Source of the DNA: JARRKC01 sp963723965
Lineage (GTDB): Bacteria; Acidobacteriota; UBA6911; RPQK01; JAPXNP01
Assembly (NCBI GenBank): GCA_963723965.1
Contig: CAVRSV010000017.1
Coordinates: 1-64,000 of the forward strand
Length of the DNA stretch: 64,000 bases
Direction: 5' to 3'
Position numbers and translations under genes: made by a program. This document shows, one piece after another, positions 49,753 to 59,003 of this stretch (position 1 is the first letter of the stretch; each line of letters opens with the position of its first letter). The notes under the pieces are model-generated. The model searched no databases. It worked only from the letters and a program-made list of their open reading frames with translations, and was not told the DNA's origin.

Positions 49753-50433
49753 CTACGCCTGCGTCTGGCCGGCGTAGGGAACGGGATCTTCGATACCGGC
49801 GGCGGCAAACCCCCGCAGGCGGAGCAGGCAGCTGTCACACCGGCCGCAGGCGACCTGTTCCCCCTGGTAGCAGGACCAGGTGAGGTGCAGAGGAGCCCGC
49901 AGTTCCACTCCCTTCAGGACGATGTCTTTCTTCGTCATGTGGATCAGGGGCGTCACGATCTCGATCGATGTCTCGGGACGGGTCCCTTCCCGGACCACGC
50001 GGTTGAACGCCTGAAAGAAGGTTTCCCGGCAGTCCGGGTAACCCGAGCTGTCCTCCTCGACGGCTCCGATGTACACCCGGGAGGCCTCCAGAACCTCGGC
50101 CCAGCTGGTGGCCGCCGCCAGAAGGTTGGCGTTGCGGAAGGGGACGTAGGAGACGGGAATGCCGGGCCTGTCGAGAGCGCCTTCGGGCAGCTCGATCCGC
50201 GAATCGGTCAAGGCCGAGCCACCGATCCTGCTGAAGTGGGGCAGTTCGATCTCCATGCGCAGCTGTACGTTCCAGAAGTCGGCCAGCTCGCGGAAGGCCT
50301 GCAGCTCGCGATGCTGCGTACGCTGTCCGTAGCTGAAGTGCAGCAGCGCCGTCTCGAAGCCCTCGCTCCTGGCGACAGCGGCGCTCACGCAGCTGTCCAT
50401 TCCTCCGCTGACGAGACATACGGCTCTACGCAT
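49753..50433 (-). CDS. queC: 7-cyano-7-deazaguanine synthase
   Basis: Makes preQ0 from 7-carboxy-7-deazaguanine in the queuosine pathway. From the ATG at 50433 it is 226 residues. PP-loop motif CLVSGGMDSCVSAAVA, HFSYGQRTQHRE, PFRNANLLAAA, IGAVEEDSSGYPDCRE, and the zinc cluster WSCYQGEQVACGRCDSCLLR are all present. The upstream TTG (50451) is less likely. No other que genes are in the window. The 102-nt gap to the convergent upstream gene holds nothing clear. Confidence 0.95.
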   Translation of the reverse strand: MRRAVCLVSGGMDSCVSAAVARSEGFETALLHFSYGQRTQHRELQAFRELADFWNVQLRMEIELPHFSRIGGSALTDSRIELPEGALDRPGIPVSYVPFRNANLLAAATSWAEVLEASRVYIGAVEEDSSGYPDCRETFFQAFNRVVREGTRPETSIEIVTPLIHMTKKDIVLKGVELRAPLHLTWSCYQGEQVACGRCDSCLLRLRGFAAAGIEDPVPYAGQTQA

Positions 50434-50489
50434 CCCCGCGGATTGTATCAACTTTGAATCGATGGCTGTTCTGCCGGAAAATAGACTGG

Positions 50490-50801
50490 ATGCGCCGGAG
50501 GATGATTGTCGCCATGGCCGTAATCGGGCTTGCCGGGCTCACGGCATTGACGGTACTACGCCAGTATTCCACCGAGATCGTGAACGCCGTGGTGGCCAAC
50601 GCGGTCGTTCAAAAGGCTCCGGACGGCTACCCGGCCCAAAGGATCCGGCAGGCTTTCGAACAAGCCCTGGAGCAGGCCCGGCGATCGGGCAGGAAGGCTG
50701 AATACCTGGGGGAACTCGAACGTCTCTCGCAGCGGCTCGAGAAGGTCCAGATGCTCGAGGCGAACGAGATCGACGACATGCTTGAAGGGCTGAAACCCTG
50801 A
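50490..50801 (+). CDS. small membrane-anchored helical protein, unknown
   Basis: A 103-residue protein: a basic start, one transmembrane helix (about 5-22), then a predicted long helix rich in Gln, Arg, Glu and Leu (AFEQALEQARRSGRKAEYLGELERLSQRLEKVQMLEANEI). No family recognised. ATG at 50490 chosen over the TTG at 50454, which overlaps the queC promoter. It lies 25 nt before the RDD-protein gene, probably in one unit. Confidence 0.55.
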   Translation: MRRRMIVAMAVIGLAGLTALTVLRQYSTEIVNAVVANAVVQKAPDGYPAQRIRQAFEQALEQARRSGRKAEYLGELERLSQRLEKVQMLEANEIDDMLEGLKP

Positions 50802-50826
50802 CTTTCTTCTGTGCTAACATGGCGAC

Positions 50827-51924
50827 GTGCTGTGTCCCCGTTGCCAGGTTCCTGTGACCGAGGGCCAGTGTCCCTCCTGCGGCATCGTGTGGGATCCCGA
50901 ATATGGATCCGAACCGATGGCCGATACCGAACCGACCGTCGGAGGGACCATTGCGTTCGAGGTGGTCGAAGCCGCGTCACGTTCCACGGCATCGTCGACC
51001 GCCGACTGGAGGAAAGAACTGAGGCGCCGGCTGGAAGAGCATTCGGGGAAGACCCAACAAGATCCCGAAGCCGAGGACGACGCGGCTGTCGATTCCTCGT
51101 CGCGGGAGGAGCCGCCGGAAGCGGATCCCCCCCCGGAACCCGACACCCCGGGGAGCGGAGATGCGGCCTCCAAGCTCTTCGACTACCAGCTGAAGCGGCC
51201 TCCGGGCAGACGTCCCCTTCCCAATCCGGTGCGTCGCAAGGAGGACAAGGACGAACCTGCGCGGAAATCCAAGGCCCGTCCTGCGCAGCGGCCCGTCGCG
51301 CGGGAGGAGGCGGCTGCCTCCAAGCGCCCGAAGCTACCGGGCGAGACTCTCCCGAGACCGCTGCAGCGCAAGCTCGACCTCGAGTCGCCAGGCGCGCTGC
51401 AGATCGCCAGGGGTCTTCCGAGAGACACCCCTCCCGCTGCCGGTCAGGCGCGTCCGGCCGAACCCCGTGCAGCGGCGCCGTCGCGGGAAGTCCTCCTCTC
51501 CCGATTTCTGGCCGGGATCATCGACGTGACGGTTCCGCTGGCTCTGGGAATGTCCTTTGCTCTGGTGGCGGCCTGGAGGATCGGGTTCGACTTCTTTGCC
51601 TTCGGCTCCCTGCGTATGGCACTGCTCCTCTCCCTGGGTTTCTATTTGTTCAACTCAATCTTCTTCCTCCTCCTTTCGGGCCAGACGCCGGGCATGTACG
51701 CGGCCCAGTTGAGACTGATCGATCCGGAGGGAAGGGACGACATTCCGGCGACTTCGATCGTACTCCGGGTGATCCTGTTCCTGCCGTCGTGTCTCACCGT
51801 CGTCGGCCTCCTCTGGTCGATTTTCGATCCGGAGCGGCGGTGTCTGCACGACGTGCTTTCCGGCAGCAATGTCGTCGGCAACAATCCCGCGTCCGAGGAC
51901 CGGCGCGCTCCCCGCCGCCTGTGA
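50827..51924 (+). CDS. zinc-ribbon and RDD-family membrane protein
   Basis: A 365-residue protein. The N-terminus is a zinc ribbon (C3-x2-C6 and C15-x2-C18 in CPRCQVP and CPSCGIV). A 180-residue charged, Pro-rich disordered linker follows. From about residue 222 an RDD domain (LLSRFLAGIIDVTVPLALGM, GQTPGMYAAQLRLIDPEG, RRCLHDVLSGSNVV) with three to four transmembrane helices. GTG start; a TAACAT lies 6 nt upstream. Role unknown; RDD proteins include ion exchangers. Confidence 0.85.
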   Translation: MLCPRCQVPVTEGQCPSCGIVWDPEYGSEPMADTEPTVGGTIAFEVVEAASRSTASSTADWRKELRRRLEEHSGKTQQDPEAEDDAAVDSSSREEPPEADPPPEPDTPGSGDAASKLFDYQLKRPPGRRPLPNPVRRKEDKDEPARKSKARPAQRPVAREEAAASKRPKLPGETLPRPLQRKLDLESPGALQIARGLPRDTPPAAGQARPAEPRAAAPSREVLLSRFLAGIIDVTVPLALGMSFALVAAWRIGFDFFAFGSLRMALLLSLGFYLFNSIFFLLLSGQTPGMYAAQLRLIDPEGRDDIPATSIVLRVILFLPSCLTVVGLLWSIFDPERRCLHDVLSGSNVVGNNPASEDRRAPRRL

Positions 51925-51933
51925 TTCCCGTCC

Positions 51934-51961
51934 TTGACTTGCGCGGCGGCTTCACTATAGA
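51934..51961 (+). promoter_or_regulatory. sigma-70-type promoter for the bactofilin gene
   Basis: TTGACT (51934-51939), a 16-nt spacer and TATAGA (51956-51961). The expected start near 51968 leaves a leader of about 30 nt with a GGGAG ribosome binding site before the ATG at 51998. This is the best-formed promoter I see in the window. Confidence 0.6.
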
Positions 51962-51997
51962 AATGAGGCACTAACTTCGAGGGAGAATCCTAGAATT

Positions 51998-52516
51998 ATG
52001 TGGAAAAAGACTGACGAAGACGAGCCGGAGCCTATGACAACAACGCCGAGCGTAAGACCACAGCCTGTCCGCGAGCAAGCCATCATCGGGGCCTCACTCA
52101 TCGTGAAGGGGGACGTGGCCGGCGATGAAGACCTCCTGATCCAGGGTCAGGTCGAAGGCAAGGTCTCGCTATCCAAGAACAATGTGACCGTCGGCCGCAA
52201 CGGTCAGGTCAAGGCGGACGTGTTTGGCAAGACCATCAGCGTCGAAGGGACTGTGCAGGGGAACCTCTTCGCCGAAGAGAAGATCATCATCCGCCAGTCA
52301 GGCAGCGTCCGGGGCAACCTCCAGGCACCGAGAGTGACCCTTGAAGAGGGTTCGAAGTTCAAGGGAGCCATCGACATGGAGGGTCCTGCACCGCCCAAGT
52401 CGACGGAGTCATCGCCTGCCGTGGTGCCTCCTCCGGGCGCGACGGCCAAGGACGATAGGAAGGGTGGACCGCAAGGCCAGTTGGGGATGAAGCTCAACAA
52501 CCCATCGAAGGCATGA
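51998..52516 (+). CDS. bactofilin (polymer-forming cytoskeletal protein)
   Basis: A 172-residue bactofilin. The core (about 30-130) is a right-handed beta-helix of short repeats: GASLIVKGDVAGDEDLLIQGQVEGKVSLSKNNVTVGRNGQVKADVFGKTISVEGTVQGN. Flanking ends are disordered, with a Pro/Lys-rich tail. Bactofilins polymerise without nucleotide and position envelope enzymes. The ATGA overlap with the next gene suggests the two products work together. Confidence 0.92.
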   Translation: MWKKTDEDEPEPMTTTPSVRPQPVREQAIIGASLIVKGDVAGDEDLLIQGQVEGKVSLSKNNVTVGRNGQVKADVFGKTISVEGTVQGNLFAEEKIIIRQSGSVRGNLQAPRVTLEEGSKFKGAIDMEGPAPPKSTESSPAVVPPPGATAKDDRKGGPQGQLGMKLNNPSKA

Positions 52517-53151
52517 GTGCCTGGTTTCGTCGGTGGGAAAAGAAGACTGCAGCCGCGACCGCCGAGGAAGCCCCCGAGTCGTCTGTCCAGAAATCGCTGG
52601 CCCTCAATACCCTGTTCCATCAGGTCAAAGAGGGCCAGAAATACACGATTCTCGACCTGGGACCTCCGGTCGGGGAGAACGTCGAGTTCTTTTCGCGGTA
52701 TTCGTGCAAGCTCGTCATCGAAGATCTGTTCGAGACCGTGACCTCGTTCGACTTCCTCTCCCCCGAGGACGGATTCTCCTATGAGAAGGTCTTCTCCTAC
52801 CTTCTGCCCTATCAGAAGACCTGCCGCTTCGACTTCATCCTGGCCTGGGATGTTCTGAACTATCTGGATCGGGACGCTTTCCGCAACCTGATGGTGCACC
52901 TCGGCAAGTTCTCGCGCCGCGGTACGTTGATGTTCAGCCTCATCTCAACGAACCGACACATGCCCGAGACGCCCCACCGATTCAAGATCGTGGACCAGGA
53001 GAGCCTGATGTACGTCAACCAGTCCACGGTCGTGCGTGACTGCCCCCGGTACGAGTCCACCGATCTGTCCCATCTGATGCCCAACTTCCGTGTGGCCAAC
53101 TCCTTTGTTCTGCGCAACGGATACCGCGAGTATCTGTTCTCCTACGAGTAG
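52513..53151 (+). CDS. methyltransferase-like protein coupled to bactofilin
   Basis: A 212-residue protein with a class I methyltransferase-like layout: TILDLGPPVGENVEFFSRY as motif I, LVIEDLFETV as strand 2 with an acidic end, FDFILAWDVLNYLDRDAFRNLMVHLGKFSRRGTLMFSLIS as motif IV and following helix. Motif I is degenerate (GPPVG), so SAM binding is unsure. The start overlaps the bactofilin stop by 4 nt. Substrate unknown. Confidence 0.65.
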   Translation: MSAWFRRWEKKTAAATAEEAPESSVQKSLALNTLFHQVKEGQKYTILDLGPPVGENVEFFSRYSCKLVIEDLFETVTSFDFLSPEDGFSYEKVFSYLLPYQKTCRFDFILAWDVLNYLDRDAFRNLMVHLGKFSRRGTLMFSLISTNRHMPETPHRFKIVDQESLMYVNQSTVVRDCPRYESTDLSHLMPNFRVANSFVLRNGYREYLFSYE

Positions 53152-53186
53152 ATCCGCACGACGGGAACCGGGCCCGGGGCCTGGGT

Positions 53187-53192
53187 TAGAAT
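53187..53192 (+). promoter_or_regulatory. candidate -10 element TAGAAT
   Basis: TAGAAT ends 7 nt before the ATG of the large CRTAC1-type gene, with no good -35. The spacing implies transcription starting at or next to the ATG. Confidence 0.4.
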
Positions 53193-53199
53193 AAGGCGC

Positions 53200-56100
53200 A
53201 TGAAGCGTTCGAGGTTTCTTCCTCTCCCATCTCTTCTCCCCTTCGTCGCGGCTCTTTCGGGACTGATCCTTCTGGCCGGGACCTGGCGAGCGTCGGGTCA
53301 GGGCGGCGATTCGGCCTCCGAGATCCTCCGGTTGAACAACACGGGCGTGGCGCTTCTGGATCAGTACAAGTTCAAGGAAGCCATCCCTCAGTTCCAGAAG
53401 ATCGTCGAACTGGATCCGGCCATCGTGCCGGCCCAGGTCAATCTGGCCATCGCCTACTTCTACGACCAGAAGTACGCGGAGTCACTGGCGGCCGCTCGAA
53501 AGGCCCTCGAGAAGGATCCCAAGGAGATCCACGCCCTGTTCGTCGTGGGGCTGATCTACCGGAATCAGGACGAAGTCAAGGAAGCCATCGACGCCTTTGC
53601 CGCGGTTCACGAGCAGGATCCGCGGGACCCCTCGACGAATTACTACCTGGGCCGTCTCTACATGCAGGAACGGGATTATGTCCGGGCGGCACAGTTCTTC
53701 CGACAGGTCATCGAGGCCGAACCCTACAACGCGTCGGCTCACTATAACCTGGCCATGGCGCTGAACCGCAGCGGCGACCGTGAAGGAAATCGCGCCGAAA
53801 TGAAGGAATTCCAGCGCCTGCAGAGCCTCTTCGGCAGTACCACGGTCGGTCTCCAGTACCTCGAGCAGGGTCGTTACGCCGTGGCCATCGACCGGATTCC
53901 ACCTCGTTATCTCCCGGGCGGGCGCTCTCCGGGCGAGGCAGCGCCGATCAAAGTCGAGTTCAGCGAGGTGGCGAAGCAATCGGGTTTGAGCTTCATCCAC
54001 GCCGGACCGGGCAAGGTGCCCGAGACGGTCTCATCGTTGAGCCAGTTCCAGGCGAGCCTCGTGCCGGCGGTCGGCTCGGGCGTGGCGTTCGTGGACTACG
54101 ACCGGGATGGTCATCTCGACATCTTCTTTGCCAACGCCGGCCCGCGGGGGGCACGGGGCGGGTTGTTCCACAACCTGGGAAACGGCCACTTCGAGGACCG
54201 GACCGAGGCCGCAGGCCTGACCTTTGCCGGACAAACCATGGCGGCGGTCTGGGGCGACTACGACAACGACGACTATCCGGATCTCTATCTCGTCAACTAC
54301 GGAGCAAACGTTCTCTACCACAATCTGAAAGACGGGCGGTTCGCCGACGTGACCGCGGAGACGGGAACGGGCAACTCCGCCTGGGGCTTTACGGGCGGGT
54401 TCGTGGACTACGACCACGACGGCGATCTGGATCTCTTCGTCGCCAATTTCGCCTCTCCTCCCACCTCTGTCACGGCGCCTCTGCGTTTCCCGGTTGATCT
54501 CGCCGGCGCGCCCAATGCGCTGTATCGCAATAATGGCAACGGAACCTTCACGGAAGTCGGCCAGGCCTCGCACCTGGCGGGCGGAGCGCTGCGGACGGCG
54601 GCTTTCGTCCCTTCCGACCTGGATAACTCGCGCGACGTGGATTTCCTTCTGGTCAACCAGGGGGCGCCCGATCAACTGTTCAACAACCTGCGTGACGGGA
54701 CCTTCAAGCTGATCGAAGGCACGGCCATGACTGACTCGACCCAGGGTGTTTCCGTATCCCTCGGCGATCTGAATCAGGATGGTCTCATGGATCTGGGACT
54801 CCCCTCACAGGTCGCGGGGAAGTCGCTTTTTCTGTTGAATCGGGGCAATGATCGCTTCGAGCCGAACGGGGCACTGGACAAGCTCGCGTCGCAGCCCGGT
54901 CTGAGCAGTCAGTTCTTCGACTTCGACAACGACGGGGACCTGGATGTGTTGTTCCTGTCCACGTCTCTGGCGGGTGACGGCTCCGGGCTGGCGCAGGGCC
55001 GGAACCTGTACCTGTTCGAGAATCGCGAGGGTCGCTTCGTCGACGTCTCGGCCGAGACCGGTCTCGACAAGTTCGCCGGCCGGGCGATCCGCGGCGCGAG
55101 CGTCGGCGACTTCGACAACGACGGCGATCTGGATCTCGTGATCAACGTCAACGGCGGATCGCCGCTGCTGCTTCGCAACGAGGGCGGCAACCAGAACAAC
55201 TGGATCGAGGTCCGGCTGGCCGGTAACAGCAGCAACCACTCTGGATTGGGCGTCAAAGCCGAGGCCAAGGCCGGCGCCTTGTGGCAGCGGCTCGAGACCG
55301 TCGGGGCCCAGGGCTTTCTTTCCCAGAATCCGCCGATTCTGCATTTCGGATTGGGACAGCACCGTCAGGCCGACGCGATCCGACTCCTCTGGCCGAACGG
55401 CGTTCTGCAGTCCGAGATCGATCGTCCCGCCAATCAGCTCGTGGAGATCCAGGAGCTGGATCGCAAGGGAACCAGCTGCCCCATTCTCTACGTCTGGGAC
55501 GGAACGACCTATCGGTTTCAGACGGACTTTCTGGGGGGCAGCGCCTACGGCAGCCTGCTGGCGCCGGGAGAGTATGAGCTTCCGGATACGGACGAGTACA
55601 TCAAGCTCAATCGCTCCGATGTCGCGCTCAAGGACGGACGGGTATCGATTACGATGAACAACCAGCTGGAGGAGACGATTCTCTTCGATCAGCTCCAGCT
55701 GGTCGTGGTGGATCATCCTTCGGATTACGACGTGTTTCCGGATGAGAAGCTGTTGCCCGGTCCTCCCTATCAGGGTTTCAGGCTCTTCTCCGCATCCCGT
55801 CCGCACCCACCCGTGGCGGCCCGTGACGGAGGGGGCCGGGATGTCCTGAGCACTCTCGAAAAGGTGGACCGGACCTACCCCGAGGTCCCGGACGCACTTC
55901 CCTTCAAGGGGTACACCACGCCGCACGAGCTGGTTCTCGACCTCGGCAAGGCTTCGAACGACTACACGGTGCTGCTGATGAACGCCTGGATCGACTACGC
56001 CGACAGCTCGAGCAATCTGGCTGCCTCCCAGGCCGGCGTGACGTTGACGTCGCCCTATCTTCAGGTTCAGGATGCGGCGGGACGCTGGGTTACGGTGATC

Positions 56101-56757
56101 GAGCATATGGGATTCCCGGCCGGTCTTCCCAAGACGATGACCGTCGATCTGTCCGGGAAGTTCCTGTCGTCCTCTCGCCTCGTCCGCATCGTGACCAATA
56201 TGAAGATCTACTGGGACCAGATTCTGGTGGCCAGCGGGGCACCCCGTAACGACTACCGGATCCACCGCCTGGCCGCCGAGAGCGCCGATCTGCACTTCCG
56301 CGGCTTCCCCCGGCCGGTCACCCCGGATGGACGCAAGCCGAGACTCTACCGCTACGACGAGCTCGTGCCCATGGAGTGGAAGGTCCACGTGGGAGCCTAC
56401 ACGCGATTTGGCAATGTGCTGCCCCTGCTGGCCAACCGGGACGACATGTTCGTGATCACCCGCTCGGGGGATGAGATCACCGCCGGCTTTGCCGTCCAGG
56501 GTCTCCCCCCGCTCGAGAAGGGCTGGGTGAGGGATTATCTGGTCTACGTCGACGGATTCGGGAAGGATATGGATCCGAACTCGGCGGCACCGAGCTTTGT
56601 CGGCCCGTTGCCTTTCCACGGGATGTCGTCGTTCCCCTATCCGGAAGCCGAACACTATCCGGATAGCCCGGCCTATCGTGAGTATCTTCGAACCTGGAAC
56701 ACGCGGATCGTGGAGCGGCCAATCCCGCCCCTCGAAACCCGGCGAACCGACGAGTGA
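53200..56757 (+). CDS. CRTAC1-type exoprotein: TPR, FG-GAP/VCBS repeats and ASPIC/UnbV domain
   Basis: A 1185-residue exported protein. Signal peptide (about 1-35), TPR helices (about 40-215; NNTGVALLDQYKFKEAIPQFQKIVELDP), then FG-GAP/VCBS calcium-binding repeats of the DYDRDGHLDIFFAN type (about 275-660; also DYDNDDYPDLYLVN, DYDHDGDLDLFVAN, DFDNDGDLDVLFLS, DFDNDGDLDLVINV), an ASPIC/UnbV domain (about 670-745; NNWIEVRLAGN, LHFGLGQHRQADAIRLLWPNG), and a 430-residue C-terminal beta-rich region I do not recognise. Probably a secreted or surface adhesion or binding protein. Confidence 0.88.
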   Translation: MKRSRFLPLPSLLPFVAALSGLILLAGTWRASGQGGDSASEILRLNNTGVALLDQYKFKEAIPQFQKIVELDPAIVPAQVNLAIAYFYDQKYAESLAAARKALEKDPKEIHALFVVGLIYRNQDEVKEAIDAFAAVHEQDPRDPSTNYYLGRLYMQERDYVRAAQFFRQVIEAEPYNASAHYNLAMALNRSGDREGNRAEMKEFQRLQSLFGSTTVGLQYLEQGRYAVAIDRIPPRYLPGGRSPGEAAPIKVEFSEVAKQSGLSFIHAGPGKVPETVSSLSQFQASLVPAVGSGVAFVDYDRDGHLDIFFANAGPRGARGGLFHNLGNGHFEDRTEAAGLTFAGQTMAAVWGDYDNDDYPDLYLVNYGANVLYHNLKDGRFADVTAETGTGNSAWGFTGGFVDYDHDGDLDLFVANFASPPTSVTAPLRFPVDLAGAPNALYRNNGNGTFTEVGQASHLAGGALRTAAFVPSDLDNSRDVDFLLVNQGAPDQLFNNLRDGTFKLIEGTAMTDSTQGVSVSLGDLNQDGLMDLGLPSQVAGKSLFLLNRGNDRFEPNGALDKLASQPGLSSQFFDFDNDGDLDVLFLSTSLAGDGSGLAQGRNLYLFENREGRFVDVSAETGLDKFAGRAIRGASVGDFDNDGDLDLVINVNGGSPLLLRNEGGNQNNWIEVRLAGNSSNHSGLGVKAEAKAGALWQRLETVGAQGFLSQNPPILHFGLGQHRQADAIRLLWPNGVLQSEIDRPANQLVEIQELDRKGTSCPILYVWDGTTYRFQTDFLGGSAYGSLLAPGEYELPDTDEYIKLNRSDVALKDGRVSITMNNQLEETILFDQLQLVVVDHPSDYDVFPDEKLLPGPPYQGFRLFSASRPHPPVAARDGGGRDVLSTLEKVDRTYPEVPDALPFKGYTTPHELVLDLGKASNDYTVLLMNAWIDYADSSSNLAASQAGVTLTSPYLQVQDAAGRWVTVIEHMGFPAGLPKTMTVDLSGKFLSSSRLVRIVTNMKIYWDQILVASGAPRNDYRIHRLAAESADLHFRGFPRPVTPDGRKPRLYRYDELVPMEWKVHVGAYTRFGNVLPLLANRDDMFVITRSGDEITAGFAVQGLPPLEKGWVRDYLVYVDGFGKDMDPNSAAPSFVGPLPFHGMSSFPYPEAEHYPDSPAYREYLRTWNTRIVERPIPPLETRRTDE

Positions 56758-56796
56758 TTCGCTGCCGGGAGGCCGGCGGCAACAGGAGGCGAGAGC

Positions 56797-58470
56797 GTGA
56801 GTCCGGACAGGGAGCAGCTGGAAGTCGATGTTCTGATCGTCGGAGCGGGGCCGGCCGGGCTCAGCACGGCGTTGGAGCTTCGCAAGAGGGTCTCTCACTT
56901 CAACCGGGAAGTGGAGTCGGGCGCGCGGCCCGGCCCACCTCTCGACCCTTCGATCCTGGTCGTCGAAAAGGGAAGCGAAGTCGGGGCCCACGCCCTCAGC
57001 GGGGCCGTGGTGGACCCCCGGGCCCTCCAGGAGTTACTGGCCGGCCTGACCGAAGAGTCCCCGCCGTATGAAGCCGCCGTTCGGGAAGACCGGCTCTACT
57101 TCCTGGGCCGAAAGCGAGCTTTCCGATTTCCCCTGACCCCTCCGCCGCTGAACAATCACGGGCACTTCGTGGCCTCCATCGGGCGCCTCGTCCGGTGGCT
57201 GGGCGAGCTTTGCGAGCAGCAGGGCATCGACGTCTATCCCGGTTTCCCGGCCGCCGAACTCCTGTTCGACGGAGATCGGGTCCGGGGCGTCCGCATCTCG
57301 GACAGCGGGATCGGACGTGACGGCAAACCGAAGGCCAACTACGAGCCGGGCATGGAGGTGATCGCCAAGGTCACCGTCTTGGCCGAGGGGGTCCGCGGCA
57401 CCCTTGCAGAGCAGGCCATTCGGCGCCTCTCTCTCAGCCGGGAACGACAGCCGCAGATCTACGCCGTCGGCGTCAAGGAACTGTGGGAGGCCGGAAAGGA
57501 CGTGGCCCCGGGCCTGGTCCTGCATACGCTCGGTTATCCCATCGACCGCCGGGACTTCGGGGGCGGCTTCCTTTACGCCATGCGGGACAATCGGCTGGCC
57601 GTCGGAATCGTTGTGGGACTCGACTCGCCCCATGCCGCCAACGACGCCCATCTCCTGCTGCAGCGCTGGAAGACCCATCCGCTCATCCGTTCCTATCTGC
57701 AGGGAGGCAAGCTGCTGTCCTATGGGGCCAAAGCGCTGCCGGAAGGGGGATACTGGGCCATGCCGAAGATCACGGCCGACGGACTCGTGATCGTCGGAGA
57801 CTCGGCAGGGTTTCTCAACAGCCAGCGCCTCAAAGGCTTTCACCTCGCGGTCAAATCCGGAATCCTCGCCGCCGGGGGCGTCTTCGACGCGCTCCGGGCA
57901 GAGGACAGCAGCGACGGACAATTGGCCGGATATCCATCGGGCTTCTCCTCGTCCTGGGCTTTCGAGGAGCTGTACCGGTCCCGCAATTTCCGGCAGGCCT
58001 TTCAGAAGGGCCTGTGGCCGGGTCTGCTGCACAGCGCCCTGCAGTTCGTCACGCGGGGCCGGGGCCTGCGGGATCCCTTTCCCATCCGTGCCGGTTATGA
58101 GTGCATGGAGAAACGGTCCGCGGCGACTCCCCCGCCCGTGGAGGAGCCGGAATTCGACAAGGTCCTGACCTTCGACAAGGCCACCTCGGTCTACTACTCG
58201 GACACCGCCCACGAGGAAGACCAACCTTCCCATCTCAAGGTCCTGGAACCCTCGATCTGCGACACGCGCTGCACGCAGGAATACGGGAACCCGTGCCGGC
58301 ACTTTTGCCCGGCCGGGGTCTACGAAATCCTGGACACCGCCTCGGAGCGCCTGCGCATCAACTTCAGCAATTGTGTTCACTGCAAGACCTGCGAGATCGC
58401 GGATCCCTACCAGATCATTCTGTGGACCCCTCCGGAAGGCGGCGGCGGTCCCGACTGGAAGCAGATGTAG
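56797..58470 (+). CDS. electron transfer flavoprotein-ubiquinone oxidoreductase
   Basis: A 557-residue membrane-associated FAD and [4Fe-4S] enzyme that passes electrons from ETF to quinone in acyl-CoA and amino-acid oxidation. FAD-binding VDVLIVGAGPAGLSTALEL starts the protein; EKGSEVGAHALSGAVVDP, DGLVIVGDSAGFLNSQRLKGFH and the C-terminal cluster region (CTQEYGNPCRHFCPAGVYEI, NFSNCVHCKTCEIADP, GGGGPDWKQM) match the family. A GGAGG precedes the GTG. It lies 39 nt after the CRTAC1 gene. No etfAB in the window. Confidence 0.95.
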   Translation: MSPDREQLEVDVLIVGAGPAGLSTALELRKRVSHFNREVESGARPGPPLDPSILVVEKGSEVGAHALSGAVVDPRALQELLAGLTEESPPYEAAVREDRLYFLGRKRAFRFPLTPPPLNNHGHFVASIGRLVRWLGELCEQQGIDVYPGFPAAELLFDGDRVRGVRISDSGIGRDGKPKANYEPGMEVIAKVTVLAEGVRGTLAEQAIRRLSLSRERQPQIYAVGVKELWEAGKDVAPGLVLHTLGYPIDRRDFGGGFLYAMRDNRLAVGIVVGLDSPHAANDAHLLLQRWKTHPLIRSYLQGGKLLSYGAKALPEGGYWAMPKITADGLVIVGDSAGFLNSQRLKGFHLAVKSGILAAGGVFDALRAEDSSDGQLAGYPSGFSSSWAFEELYRSRNFRQAFQKGLWPGLLHSALQFVTRGRGLRDPFPIRAGYECMEKRSAATPPPVEEPEFDKVLTFDKATSVYYSDTAHEEDQPSHLKVLEPSICDTRCTQEYGNPCRHFCPAGVYEILDTASERLRINFSNCVHCKTCEIADPYQIILWTPPEGGGGPDWKQM

Positions 58471-58641
58471 ATCGGCGCCCGCGTCGGCCCCTGGTGGACG
58501 ATGCACAGCGGGCGACTCCCAGGAGTGTGACGAAACTCCTAATTCTCGCCTTTCTCCCGTCGATCGATTAGGGAAAGAAAACTTTGGTACCCTGTGAAAC
58601 TTTGCCCGAGATTGACCTGTCTAATACTTTGGAGTTGAACA

Positions 58642-58905
58642 ATGAATACTCAACACTGTAAGCGAGACACTCTGGTCCGATATCTTCAGAATCGGCTGGA
58701 GGAGGACGATACTCTGGATTTTCTGATTCACCTCGACGAATGCCCGAATTGCTGGGAGGCGGTCTACACGGCCACGAAGGCTTCCCACCCGCATTTCTAC
58801 AAGCGAGCGCTCAAGGCGTCGCGGCTGGCCGAAATCGACCTGCGGGGCGTGGACAACGGCGAGAGCGAAGAGGAAGAGAAGGAAGAAGTCTTCGAAGTGG
58901 CCTGA
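58642..58905 (+). CDS. stand-alone mini zinc-finger (anti-sigma-type) protein
   Basis: An 87-residue soluble protein: HCKRDTLVRYLQNRLEED, then H30-x3-C34-x2-C37, with C6 or H5 as further ligands, the zf-HC2/ZAS pattern, and a long acidic tail (SEEEEKEE). No transmembrane helix and no sigma gene adjacent. The preceding gap 58471-58641 turns AT-rich near its end, so it probably has its own promoter. Followed by an intrinsic terminator, so it looks monocistronic. Confidence 0.75.
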   Translation: MNTQHCKRDTLVRYLQNRLEEDDTLDFLIHLDECPNCWEAVYTATKASHPHFYKRALKASRLAEIDLRGVDNGESEEEEKEEVFEVA

Positions 58906-58968
58906 TCGGAAGACAAGGGAGAGGTCCGTCCGAGCCTCGCCTCTGCCCTTCGAACAGGATGCAGTATC

Positions 58969-58997
58969 CGCCCGCCTGCGCGGGCGTTTTCTTTTTT
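58969..58997 (+). terminator. intrinsic terminator after the mini zinc-finger gene
   Basis: CGCCCGC (58969-58975) pairs with GCGGGCG (58980-58986) across a 4-nt loop, followed by TTTTCTTTTTT (58987-58997). It lies in the 98-nt gap between convergent genes and terminates the plus-strand gene. Confidence 0.85.
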
Positions 58998-59003
58998 CCG
59001 GGG

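Noticed and set aside
54805..56991. 728-codon minus-strand frame opposite the CRTAC1 gene
   Set aside because: Antisense shadow; the plus strand shows clear VCBS and ASPIC/UnbV motifs.
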